Below are positions 49,811-58,180 of a DNA stretch of 58,922 nucleotides, piece by piece. The stretch is from Aigarchaeota archaeon (GTDB taxonomy: Archaea; Thermoproteota; Nitrososphaeria_A; Caldarchaeales; Calditenuaceae), in contig JANXDH010000002.1 of the NCBI GenBank assembly GCA_025059745.1, forward strand, positions 1 through 58,922, in the 5' to 3' direction. The notes below the pieces were generated by a model that did no database searches, was not told the origin of the DNA, and saw only the letters and a list, made by a program, of their open reading frames with translations. Made by a program: the position numbers and the translations under genes. How positions within the stretch are numbered: position 1 is the stretch's first letter; every line of letters begins with the position of its first letter.

Positions 49811-49882
49811 CTCTAGCCAGGCTGAGGTACCCCGGCACAATGGTAAACTATTAGCAAGTCGTATTAATCGTTATCGTAAGGG

Positions 49883-50476
49883 ATGAGCTGCAGGACGCTG
49901 ATAGGACTGGTGAACGCCGGCCTCTGGAGGGCGGAGGAGAGGGACAGGTTACTCTCATCGATCAGAGGATTGCTGTCCGAGATGTGTGTGGTCATAGACG
50001 TCAGGGTCGGGTCCAGAAGGTTGGAGGTTGACGCTTTCGTCGATAGAGAAAGACTGCCTCAGGTCATCAGCAAGTTGAGGAGCCTATCCGAGGTAGAGTA
50101 TGTGAGAGAGTTGAGCGCCGATTCGCTGGACGAGGAGGACCCTCTCAGGGTTGGGGTCGAGTTCTTCAACGACGAGAGGTATTGGGAGGCCCACGAGACG
50201 TGGGAGGGTGTATGGAGGAACAGCACAGGTGGAGAGAAGGAGGCGGTGAGCGCCCTGATACTCGTAGCAGCGGCATACGTCCACCTACAGAGGGGGAGAG
50301 CGGAGAGGTACTTCTCAGTACTGAGGAGGGCCATGGAGAAGTTAGAGCGGCTCAGTGTACAGCGAATCGGGCATATAGATCTCGGTCCGCTCAGGAGGGA
50401 GGTCCAGGAGAGACTCTCCAATCGGTGCGTAAGGGCCGTCAGGATTGGGTCACGTGAAAAATTAAAAAGTTACTAG
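49883..50476 (+). CDS. DUF309-domain protein
   Basis: A 197-residue protein. Residues 1-90 are an unrecognised N-terminal domain with strand-rich pattern (CVVIDVRVGSRRLEVDAFVDRERL). The C-terminal half has the DUF309 signature FFNDERYWEAHETWEGVWR, followed by LILVAAAYVHLQRGRAERY. DUF309 proteins are helical and are thought to bind a ligand or metal through the H-E pair. Function unknown. The ilvE gene follows closely on the same strand but has a TATA box of its own. Confidence 0.85.
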   Translation: MSCRTLIGLVNAGLWRAEERDRLLSSIRGLLSEMCVVIDVRVGSRRLEVDAFVDRERLPQVISKLRSLSEVEYVRELSADSLDEEDPLRVGVEFFNDERYWEAHETWEGVWRNSTGGEKEAVSALILVAAAYVHLQRGRAERYFSVLRRAMEKLERLSVQRIGHIDLGPLRREVQERLSNRCVRAVRIGSREKLKSY

Positions 50477-50494
50477 TCACGAGGATAGTGAGAA

Positions 50495-51388
50495 TTGACG
50501 TCACAGGAGACTCTGGTCTACATAGACGGCGAGTTCTATCCTAGGTCCAACGCGAAGATATCGGTCTTCGATCACGGTGTCCTCTACGGCGACGGGGTCT
50601 TCGAAGGAATCCGTTGCTACAACGGGGTGGTGTTCAAGTTGATTGAGCACTTGGAGAGGCTCTACGCTTCGGCCAAGGCCATACGCCTCAATATACCGTT
50701 AACAATCGATGAGCTGAAGGACGCCGTCATAAAGACCCTTAGGGTGAATGGGCTCAGGGACGCGTACATAAGACTTGTGGTTACCCGCGGCGTCGGTGAC
50801 CTCGGTCTGGATCCGAGGAAGTGTGGGAGGCCGACCGTATTCATAATTGCGGAGAGAATGGACCCGATCCTAGGTAGCGTCGCTAAAGAGAGGGGGGTGA
50901 GGGTCATTATAAGCTCTATCAGGAGGGACTCCATAGCCTCCACCTCTCACGAGATAAAAAGCCTCAACTACCTGAATAGCATACTGGCGAAGCTGGAGGC
51001 GATTAACGCGAACTCGGACGACGCGATAATGCTTGACGCTAACGGTTTTGTGTCTGAGGCCACTGGCGCGAATGTGTTCATAGTCAAGAACCGCGCGCTG
51101 CATACCCCTCCTGTGACCGCCGCTATTCTCCCGGGCATAACGAGGAGGTTCGTCATGGAGTTGGCGTCTTCAAAGGGCATAAAAACTTACGAGCGCGACA
51201 TCACCCCGACGGAGCTGGTGTTGGCAGATGAGGTCTTTTTGACTGGCACGGGTGCAGAGATAGTTCCGGTGGTGAACGTCAACGGAGTCTCCATAGGTGA
51301 GGGCCGGCCCGGGGAGGTAACGAAGACGATCATGGAGGAGTTCGATAGGAGAAAGGTACTCCCCTCTGAGGGGACACCTATAGATTAG
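50495..51388 (+). CDS. ilvE: Branched-chain amino acid aminotransferase
   Basis: A 297-residue fold-type IV PLP aminotransferase that interconverts valine, leucine and isoleucine with their 2-oxo acids. Markers: FDHGVLYGDGVFEGIRCY, the PLP Lys in HEIKSLNYLNSILAK (Lys155), DANGFVSEATGANVFIV and FLTGTGAEIVPV. Length is normal. TTG start with a TATA element (TTAAAAAG) about 27 bases upstream. The end overlaps the convergent NuoM-like gene by 11 bases. Confidence 0.93.
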   Translation: MTSQETLVYIDGEFYPRSNAKISVFDHGVLYGDGVFEGIRCYNGVVFKLIEHLERLYASAKAIRLNIPLTIDELKDAVIKTLRVNGLRDAYIRLVVTRGVGDLGLDPRKCGRPTVFIIAERMDPILGSVAKERGVRVIISSIRRDSIASTSHEIKSLNYLNSILAKLEAINANSDDAIMLDANGFVSEATGANVFIVKNRALHTPPVTAAILPGITRRFVMELASSKGIKTYERDITPTELVLADEVFLTGTGAEIVPVVNVNGVSIGEGRPGEVTKTIMEEFDRRKVLPSEGTPID

Positions 51389-52832
51389 GTGGCACCGCGC
51401 CGTTTATCACGGATAGTACCGGTGAGTTTAAGACCCCTATCAAGATCACCAACAACACGAGTGTCACGGTCGAGACGGTCATCTCCACGGGAGGCTCAGA
51501 TACCGATAACCTTTGACTCCCAAGGAACGCCCTCGTGAACGCCCTCAGGAAGTAGCTTAGGGTGAGGGCCGTGGCAGCCACTGCAACGATAGTGTAAAGG
51601 GTGTACCCTGAAGCAAAACCTCCCGAGAACATCAACCACTCACTGAAAAAGCCAGCGAGGGGGGGCGTACCGGCTATAGATAGGGCGCCTACTAGGAAGG
51701 TTATAGAGGTTATCGGCATGCTCCTGGTCAGTCCCCCAAGCCTGTTCACGTCCCGCTCCTTGGTCGAGTAGATGATCGAGCCTGCGGCTAAGAAGAGCAT
51801 CGCCTTGGCGAGTCCGTGCGTGACCGCGTGGAAGACCGCACCAGAGAACCCGAGTGCGTGCAAGACGGAGAAACCGAAGACCACGTACCCCATCTGACTG
51901 ACTGAACTGTAGGCGATGACCCTCTTTATGTCAGTCTGCACCAGCGCCATAGCTCCTCCCCAGTATATGGCTATCAGCCCGAGGATTATCGGGATCGGCA
52001 ATATCACCGCGAACGCATCGGATAGGGACCCAACTAATATGCGTGCGAAGGCGTAAATCCCCGTGTTCACCATGACGCCGCCCATGACCGCGCTGATCGG
52101 TGAGGGGGCCTCAGCGTAAGCGTCAGGTAACCAGCTGTGAAACGGGACCACCGCCATCTTCACCGCGACACCTATGAATATGAGGCCGGCCGCGAGGACC
52201 AGTTCAGGCCTGCTCTGTCCCGAAGCAGTGAGGAGGACGTCGTAACTCACGCTCCCAAGGAGAGCGTTGAGCCATATTATGCCTGCGAGCAGCGAGAGGG
52301 CGCCGACGTGAGTCAACGCGAAGTACTTGAAGCTGATCACGCGCGCGTCCCCCGTACCCCATATGAGTAGGAGGAAGTAGCTCGGGATCAGCATCAGCTC
52401 CCAGAATATGTAGAAGATGAAGAGGTTGGTAGCTAGGAAGACGCCCGTTATGCCGCTGACGAACATCATGTAGAGAGAGTAGTAAACCTCTAACCTCTGG
52501 TGACCCCTCATGTACCTCAACGAGTAGACGCCCGCCACGAGTCCAATTATCGACGTGACAAGCACGAAGGGGTAACTCAGCTGGTCTAGCTTGAAACTGA
52601 AGGTCAACCCGAGTTCGGGTATCCAAGGAAATGAGTCGGTCACGGCCCCCCCACTGGAGATCCGTGGCCACGATACGGCCAGTAAGATCAGTTGCGATCC
52701 CACGGTACCGTTTGCGAAGAGGGCGCTCAATCTTGGAGATACGAGGCGGCCGATTAGGAAGGCAATTGGTGACATGAGCAGAGGGATCCCGATCAATGCA
52801 AGCGTGATACCGGGGATCGATGACTCGACCAA
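51378..52832 (-). CDS. NuoM/Mrp-type proton antiporter subunit, isolated
   Basis: A 484-residue, 14-helix protein of the ND4/NuoM family, the proton-translocating antiporter subunit of complex I. The key TM5 Glu is in FWELMLIPSYFLLLIWG, the TM7 Lys in FIGVAVKMAVVPFHSWLPDAYAEAPSPISAVMGG. TTG 52832 is taken as start because a TATA box (52867-52878, minus strand) would place transcription near 52845. The open frame extends 42 codons upstream over that promoter. No other complex I or Mrp genes are in the window. It could be an unlinked NuoM or a membrane hydrogenase/oxidoreductase subunit. Confidence 0.85.
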   Translation of the reverse strand: MVESSIPGITLALIGIPLLMSPIAFLIGRLVSPRLSALFANGTVGSQLILLAVSWPRISSGGAVTDSFPWIPELGLTFSFKLDQLSYPFVLVTSIIGLVAGVYSLRYMRGHQRLEVYYSLYMMFVSGITGVFLATNLFIFYIFWELMLIPSYFLLLIWGTGDARVISFKYFALTHVGALSLLAGIIWLNALLGSVSYDVLLTASGQSRPELVLAAGLIFIGVAVKMAVVPFHSWLPDAYAEAPSPISAVMGGVMVNTGIYAFARILVGSLSDAFAVILPIPIILGLIAIYWGGAMALVQTDIKRVIAYSSVSQMGYVVFGFSVLHALGFSGAVFHAVTHGLAKAMLFLAAGSIIYSTKERDVNRLGGLTRSMPITSITFLVGALSIAGTPPLAGFFSEWLMFSGGFASGYTLYTIVAVAATALTLSYFLRAFTRAFLGSQRLSVSEPPVEMTVSTVTLVLLVILIGVLNSPVLSVINGAVPPNL

Positions 52833-52866
52833 ATCGTTTCTCAGGTCTGCTCCTCGCCCCCTCTTT

Positions 52867-52947
52867 TTATATTTATATCGACACTGCGACCAGTGATTGT
52901 TCGACTTGGATGCATTCGCGTTCAAGTAACAAATACTAAATATAATA
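52867..52947. promoter_or_regulatory. Divergent promoters, NuoM-like gene / aIF1A
   Basis: Minus-strand TATA (ATATAAATATAA, 52867-52878) for the antiporter subunit, and plus-strand TATA (TAAATATAATA, 52937-52947) for aIF1A, about 30 bases before TTG 52971. Both decide start codons of these genes. Confidence 0.5.
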
Positions 52948-52970
52948 CGTATGAGCATCAGATAGCGGAA

Positions 52971-53309
52971 TTGGGTAAGCGGAAGGTAATAGCGGAGCCG
53001 AAGGAGCTGGAGGAGGTCCCGAGGCCGGGGCCGGGGGACGTCTACGGCGTGGTATCGAGGATGTACGGGTTCGACAGGGTACTCGTGGACTGCTCAGACG
53101 GTAAGCAGCGCATATGCAGGATAAGAGGACAGCTGAAGAGGAGGATCTGGATCAAGGAGGGTGACTTGGTTCTAGTGAGCCCGTGGGAGTTCCAGAGCGA
53201 TAGCAGAGGCGATATATGGTGGCGGTTCACGAGAAACCAGGCCTTGGAGCTGTCCGCACAGGGAGCCCTGCCCACCTTCCTTAAGGCTAAACTGGAAGGC
53301 GTCACCTGA
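52971..53309 (+). CDS. eif1a: Translation initiation factor aIF1A
   Basis: A 112-residue OB-fold factor that helps bind initiator tRNA and scan the 30S A-site. Start TTG 52971 gives LGKRKVIAE, in keeping with archaeal aIF1A; the longer frame to 52893 adds 26 unlikely residues. The core GDVYGVVSRMYGFDRVLVDCSDGKQRICRIRGQLKRRIWIKEGDLVLV is diagnostic, including the basic GKxKKR-type loop. Single gene. Confidence 0.94.
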   Translation: MGKRKVIAEPKELEEVPRPGPGDVYGVVSRMYGFDRVLVDCSDGKQRICRIRGQLKRRIWIKEGDLVLVSPWEFQSDSRGDIWWRFTRNQALELSAQGALPTFLKAKLEGVT

Positions 53310-53368
53310 TGAGTCACGGATTCCGTTATAAATAATGGCTGTACCACCGTCTCTCGGGTGAGTTACAT

Positions 53369-54760
53369 TTGAAGCGTCCCTCTTGGGCCCTCCAAGAACC
53401 GGGGTGGTTAACCTCGATTAGAGAGGGATCTCTTAACCGCGCGAGTACCCTTCCTGACGAGTCCAACCTGCTCTACGTCAAGCACAGCATACCGTTAGAG
53501 CTCAATATCGACGAACTCCTCGATAAGATAGAGCCGCCAGGAGATCCACGTCTGTCGGCGAACTACAGGAGGATGGTTGAGGAGAGCGAGGACCCAGTCA
53601 TCATACACGTTGACGCTGGTGCAGCGGCCTGTAAGGTACCGAAGGACCTCTCATCGATGGGTCTGGTAGTGCTCCCGATTCCCGCGGCTCTCTCGCATTA
53701 CGGTGACATCATCAGGGAGGCGATCCAGAGGTCCGGGATAACGGAGTCCACCTCTAAGCACCTTCACTTGACGCTCTCTCTATTGAACTCAGGAATCTTC
53801 ATTTACGCCCCCAAGGAGATGAAGGAGCCCGCGGCTATCAGATCGATATGGATATCCGAGTCCAGCGAGCATGTCACCTCCTCGATCTCAATAATCGTTG
53901 CCGACTCCAAGGCGCCCGTATCAGTCATAGAGGAGTACGACAGTCCTGAGGGTAACTCAAAGGGGAGGAGGTTCTTCGGCCACCTGATACTTGCTCTAGT
54001 GAACGAGGAGGCGAACCTCAAGCACGCACTCTTCAACAACTTCGGCGGGTCCGTTGAGACAGCGGTCTTCAAGCGCTCCACGGTCGGGAGGTACGCCAGA
54101 CAGGAGTGGATAGGGGGAATTCTGGGGGGAGGCGTAAACAAGTACGTCGTCGACAACTACCTCGTCGGTGAGGGGGCGAGGGGCGACACGTTGGAGGTGG
54201 TGATGGGGAATGGTGGACAGAAGTTCGACGCCACAGTAAACCTCCATCACATAGCGAGCCACACCACCGGCCGTGCGATCGCTAAGTCCATATGTATGGA
54301 CCGAGCGGTGACCTACTTCAAGGGTATAATAGGGATAGAGAAGCAGGCGAAAAACACGAGCGCGTACCTCGCGGAGCACGCGATGCTCCTTAGTTCAGAG
54401 GCGAGGGCAAGCGCGATACCAGGACTTGAGGTGAAGAGCGATAACGTCAAGGCGACCCACTCTGCCAGTGTCTCACAGATCGATGAGGACCACATATGGT
54501 ACCTGATGTGCAGGGGCATCCCGCGCAACGATGCCATTAAGATGGTAGCTCTCGGTTTCTTCGAGCCCGTGATCTCGGAGATCGATATAACACAGGTCCG
54601 GTGGAATATGAGGTACCAGTTAGAGAGGAAGTGGCTGGGACCGAGAGGCGAGGAGTTGAGCCCCGAGCAACTGATGGACGTCTACATAGAGCCAGAGGAC
54701 GTGGGGAAGAGTGTCGAGGACATATTCGGTACCCACTACAAGTACGTCTACAAGAGGTAG
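53369..54760 (+). CDS. SufB/SufD-family Fe-S assembly protein
   Basis: A 463-residue protein of the SufBD scaffold family. The C-terminal right-handed beta-helix carries LEVKSDNVKATHSASVSQIDEDHIWYLMCRGIPRNDAIKMVALGFFEPV, matching the family's conserved end (DV-x-A-x-H-x-A-x-x-x-x-x-D, then RG-I). The His in KATHSA corresponds to the SufD His; a neighbouring Cys (LMCRG) is a candidate cluster ligand. No SufC or SufS is in the window. It may pair with a SufB elsewhere. Start TTG 53369 lies close after a TATA-like stretch. Confidence 0.8.
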   Translation: MKRPSWALQEPGWLTSIREGSLNRASTLPDESNLLYVKHSIPLELNIDELLDKIEPPGDPRLSANYRRMVEESEDPVIIHVDAGAAACKVPKDLSSMGLVVLPIPAALSHYGDIIREAIQRSGITESTSKHLHLTLSLLNSGIFIYAPKEMKEPAAIRSIWISESSEHVTSSISIIVADSKAPVSVIEEYDSPEGNSKGRRFFGHLILALVNEEANLKHALFNNFGGSVETAVFKRSTVGRYARQEWIGGILGGGVNKYVVDNYLVGEGARGDTLEVVMGNGGQKFDATVNLHHIASHTTGRAIAKSICMDRAVTYFKGIIGIEKQAKNTSAYLAEHAMLLSSEARASAIPGLEVKSDNVKATHSASVSQIDEDHIWYLMCRGIPRNDAIKMVALGFFEPVISEIDITQVRWNMRYQLERKWLGPRGEELSPEQLMDVYIEPEDVGKSVEDIFGTHYKYVYKR

Positions 54761-54765
54761 CGCAG

Positions 54766-55302
54766 TCATCTGGGTCCTATGAGACGCTCTACCACTCCGT
54801 CCAAAGAGATTGACGGTCTCCTCATGAGGTCGACTGTTAAGGTCGCTCTGGAATCGATCAACGTGACGAGTTCGTGCCTCATGTGGTAGTGTCTCGTTAT
54901 TATTAGCCTCTCCTTTGAGTAGACAGACCTTTTGACCGCGTCAACGAACCTACTACTGAGAACCTCCATGGGGCCGACCTCGTCTATGAAGAGAACGGTC
55001 TTATCTTGTAAGTGAGCCTCTATCGCGGAGACGCCCACCCTCTCGAGGTTGTCGATGTAGACGAGGTAGCTCCCCACTCGCGGACCAGATCCACCCCCTT
55101 TTCTAGCCAACGGAGCACTCACACCGGTCGAGACGTCCATCACGTCGAAACCCCTCCTCTCTCCACTCTCTCTGACCTCGACCGTGATCATGCCGGCAAA
55201 CGATTCGCCTAGAGACCTGAGGCGTTCTATCAGCCGCGTGATAAACGTGGTCTTGCCCGACCTAGGGGGTCCAGTCACCACAATCAGTTCACGGGCCAAC
55301 AC
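54766..55302 (-). CDS. THEP1-family nucleoside-triphosphatase
   Basis: A 178-residue NTPase of the THEP1/DUF265 family. Walker A is TGPPRSGKTTFITRLIERL, Walker B is VLFIDEVGPME, and GMITVEVRESGERRGFDVMDV is the family's conserved beta segment. The enzyme hydrolyses NTPs; physiological role unclear. It is convergent with the SufB/D-like gene and ends five bases from it. Confidence 0.9.
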   Translation of the reverse strand: MLARELIVVTGPPRSGKTTFITRLIERLRSLGESFAGMITVEVRESGERRGFDVMDVSTGVSAPLARKGGGSGPRVGSYLVYIDNLERVGVSAIEAHLQDKTVLFIDEVGPMEVLSSRFVDAVKRSVYSKERLIITRHYHMRHELVTLIDSRATLTVDLMRRPSISLDGVVERLIGPR

Positions 55303-55376
55303 CTCTCAACTCCCTCTAGGTCACTTAAGTGTTTGCGCGGCTGGAAATACCTAAAAAGCGGAGCTCGACTGGTGGG

Positions 55377-56153
55377 GTGGTGATCAAGGGAGTAATACTA
55401 GACCTTGACGGCACAGTCTACATCGGATCCAAGCTCCTACCGTACGCGAGAGAGACAGTAAGGGAGTTGCGTGAGAGAGGTTACGTCATACTCTTCCTGA
55501 CCAACAACTCGACTCTCTCTAGGACGTTGGCGGTCAGGAAGCTCTCGACGCTCGGGATTGAGGCGGACGCTCGAGAGGTCATGACGTCCTCTTTTGCGGT
55601 CTCACAATACGTCTCTGATAACTGGGGACCCAGTCGAGTACTCCCGATTGGTGAGAGAGGTCTCATCGAGGAGTTAGAACTGGCAGGTCACAAGATCGTT
55701 AAAGACTCAGAGAGCGCAGAGGTCGTGGTCGTGGGGCTGGACAGGGAGGTGACGTACTCAAAGCTCGCGGAGGCTCACACAGCACTGATCAGGAGCGCAA
55801 AGTTCGTCGCCACCAACAAGGACACCACGCTACCTACGGAGTCGGGTACCGTACCGGGGGCCGGCTCGATAGTGGCTTTCTTGGAGGTCTCGACGGGGTT
55901 GAAAGCCACGCCCGTAGGCAAACCCGAGAGGTACATCATGGATCTAGCGCTGAGGAGGATGGGACTTGAGAGGGAGGAGGTCATATTGGTGGGAGACAGA
56001 GTAGACACAGATATCGAGGCCGCCAGGAGGGCGGGAATTAAGGCCTTACTTCTTGTGAGGGGTCATAGTGGACCAACGCGCCTTCCCGAGGTCACCGTTA
56101 TAGAGAGTCTCTCCGGCCTGCTAGACTTCTTAAAGAGAGAAGACGATGGATGA
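55377..56153 (+). CDS. HAD-superfamily IIA phosphatase (NagD-like)
   Basis: A 258-residue HAD hydrolase with the C2B cap of NagD/4-nitrophenylphosphatase enzymes. Motif I KGVILDLDGTVYIG, motif II TNNSTL, motif III VGKPERY and motif IV VGDRVDTDIEAARRAG. Start GTG 55377 (GTG 55380 is equal) is chosen because a TATA element (AAATACCTAAAAAG) lies at 55345-55358. The open frame runs 16 codons further, into that TATA. It dephosphorylates a sugar- or nucleotide-like substrate. Confidence 0.88.
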   Translation: MVIKGVILDLDGTVYIGSKLLPYARETVRELRERGYVILFLTNNSTLSRTLAVRKLSTLGIEADAREVMTSSFAVSQYVSDNWGPSRVLPIGERGLIEELELAGHKIVKDSESAEVVVVGLDREVTYSKLAEAHTALIRSAKFVATNKDTTLPTESGTVPGAGSIVAFLEVSTGLKATPVGKPERYIMDLALRRMGLEREEVILVGDRVDTDIEAARRAGIKALLLVRGHSGPTRLPEVTVIESLSGLLDFLKREDDG

Positions 56154-56156
56154 AGC

Positions 56157-58049
56157 TTACATCTCGTTGAGTAGGGTTATGCCCATAACTGACGCGACGT
56201 TGCTGAGGACCTGCGTAAAGGCCTTCGTCAATTCTAACCTAAAATCCCTCACCTCAGCCTCCGCGGTTAACACGGGGCAGTACTCGTAGAACTCATTAAA
56301 CGCTGCACATAGCGAGTGCGCGTATGTGGTGAGCCTCTTGAGGAGCATTAAATTCAAGACCTCCTCGAAGACCGCTGGCGCGTACGACACGACCCTCAGG
56401 AGGTCCCGCTCCTGCTTCACGAGTTCGGGAACACCAACCCTCTCCCCCCTCTCCCTTACCGGAGACTTCTCTAGGATCCTACATGCCCTCGCGTATGTGT
56501 ACTGTAGGTAGGGTCCAGTATCCCCCACGAGCCTGCTGGCCTCTGAACTATCGAAGACGATCATCTTGTCCGTGTCTTGCTTCAGCATAGAGTACCTTAA
56601 GGCCGCTACCGCTATCTTCTCCGCGACCTCCTCCAGCTTATCGTTGTCCCAGTCACTATGTCTCCTGGACGCCTCTTGGAGGGCCTTAGACTTTAAGAGG
56701 TCTAACACTGCATCAACAGTCAAGTAGAGACCGGCCCTGCCACTCATGTGGACGAACTCTCCCTCTCCCTCATTGAATCCAAGCTTCCGCGCGTCCTCAA
56801 TACTCAACGCCACCACCTCGTAACCGAAGTGGACGTAACCTGAGCTGGTCCCAGTCAACTTGGACAGGGCGTGTCTGACGACCTCCTGAGGCCTTCGCTG
56901 CCTAACGTCTACCACCGTCATCACGATCTCAGGCCTACCCCTATCGAAACGTACCTCTCCTCTCAGATCTGTCTCCAGGATCTCGGTCCCATCGGGGTTC
57001 TTCCCCCAAACTCTGTACGTGAAGTCCTTCTCGAGTAACCCTGTCTTCCAAGCTGCATAAGCTACGTCCCTCGCTACGTAAGTTAGGGTACCGTCGCTCC
57101 TGATCAGTACCTCATCGTCCTCCTTACTCAAGACGGGGTGATCTCTGAGATTTATCATCCAGCACCCTGCGTCCTTCCCCTCAGTCGCCTTATAGACCGC
57201 ACCAGATCGCACGAGCATCGTAAATGTCTCGTCCCATAGTTTGAAGGACACTATGTCGCTCTCTCGGTTGAGTATATCATACCTCGCTCCCAACCTCCAA
57301 CAGGTACGCATCTGGAAGCTCAGAACCCGATCCGTGATCAGTTTATTTAGTTCACTACTGGCTGAGGTGGGGTCCTCTAATTCTCCCAATATCCTCCTCT
57401 TCAGTGAGAGTAGGTCCTGGGACTCCTCGATCGCTCTACTAACCTCCGCGTATACCCTCCCACAGTACTCGTCGTACCTCTCGCCGCTAGGGGGGTCTAC
57501 TTTGTAACCCAGGCGCTTAAACGCAACGTGAATGTCAGCCATCTGATTGCCGCTATCATCGATATAGTTCACCACCACTGTCCTGTAGCCCATCGCCCTG
57601 AAGAGCCTGTAGAGAGTATCTCCTATTATGACATTACGGCCGTGCCCCAAGTGGAGAGGCTTGTTCGGGTTCACGCTCGTGTGTTCTATCAGTACGGTAG
57701 CCCCTCTCCCGTGATCGGAGAGGCCGTATCTCTCGCCCTCCTCTCTTATCTCGTCCAATATCACCCTCGCGTACTTTAGCCAGTTCACAGTGAAATTTAT
57801 GAATCCTGGTTTGGCCGCCATCGCATCAGCTATTATGAGGTCTCCAGCCTTGGTTATCTCCCTGATCTTTCCCGCCACGTCCTCAGCGATCTCGATAGGC
57901 TTGCGCGAGGTTTTTCTCGCGAGCTCAAATGGCGAGGTCGACGTTACCTCACCAAATGCGGGGTCCTTCGATATCTCGATCCTCGGGTCTCGTACGCCCA
58001 CCCTCTCCATTAACTCCTTAGCCTCGTGTATGAGTCTCTTGACCGACAT
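56157..58049 (-). CDS. argS: Arginyl-tRNA synthetase
   Basis: A 630-residue class I synthetase. HIGH region VNPNKPLHLGHGRNVIIG and the ArgRS KMSK-like segment FVHMSGRAGLYLTVDAV are seen; the N-terminal add-1 domain (residues 1-110) recognises the tRNA D-loop, and the C-terminal helical anticodon domain starts at about 490 (YTYARACRILEKS). Length normal. Its stop lies three bases from the convergent HAD gene. Confidence 0.97.
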   Translation of the reverse strand: MSVKRLIHEAKELMERVGVRDPRIEISKDPAFGEVTSTSPFELARKTSRKPIEIAEDVAGKIREITKAGDLIIADAMAAKPGFINFTVNWLKYARVILDEIREEGERYGLSDHGRGATVLIEHTSVNPNKPLHLGHGRNVIIGDTLYRLFRAMGYRTVVVNYIDDSGNQMADIHVAFKRLGYKVDPPSGERYDEYCGRVYAEVSRAIEESQDLLSLKRRILGELEDPTSASSELNKLITDRVLSFQMRTCWRLGARYDILNRESDIVSFKLWDETFTMLVRSGAVYKATEGKDAGCWMINLRDHPVLSKEDDEVLIRSDGTLTYVARDVAYAAWKTGLLEKDFTYRVWGKNPDGTEILETDLRGEVRFDRGRPEIVMTVVDVRQRRPQEVVRHALSKLTGTSSGYVHFGYEVVALSIEDARKLGFNEGEGEFVHMSGRAGLYLTVDAVLDLLKSKALQEASRRHSDWDNDKLEEVAEKIAVAALRYSMLKQDTDKMIVFDSSEASRLVGDTGPYLQYTYARACRILEKSPVRERGERVGVPELVKQERDLLRVVSYAPAVFEEVLNLMLLKRLTTYAHSLCAAFNEFYEYCPVLTAEAEVRDFRLELTKAFTQVLSNVASVMGITLLNEM

Positions 58050-58180
58050 TCAAGAGAGCTTTGGGAGATCGATCCAATAACCTTTAACCTACGTGGAGTA
58101 GGCTAGGTCTAGTACACTCTTAATTAACTCGATGACTCTCGCTAACTTTAGCAGCCAATTACGTTACCTCAACGGCGAGC

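Larger units (their letters stand above)
49730..49836 (-). tRNA. tRNA-Met (anticodon CAT, elongator type) with two introns
   Basis: The acceptor GCCGGGG pairs with CCCCGGC. D-arm CCTC ... GAGG is completed only after removing a 15-base insert (49796-49810) between positions 24 and 25. The anticodon stem is CCGCG/CGCGG, loop CTCATAA, with a 17-base intron (49765-49781, exact edges ambiguous by one base) after position 37. The T-arm is GAGGG TTCGAAT CCCTC. Spliced length is 74 bases plus discriminator A. The anticodon stem lacks the GGG/CCC of initiator tRNA, so elongator Met (or Ile-CAT) is favoured. Two introns, one not in the anticodon loop, is typical of Thermoproteota. Confidence 0.93.
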
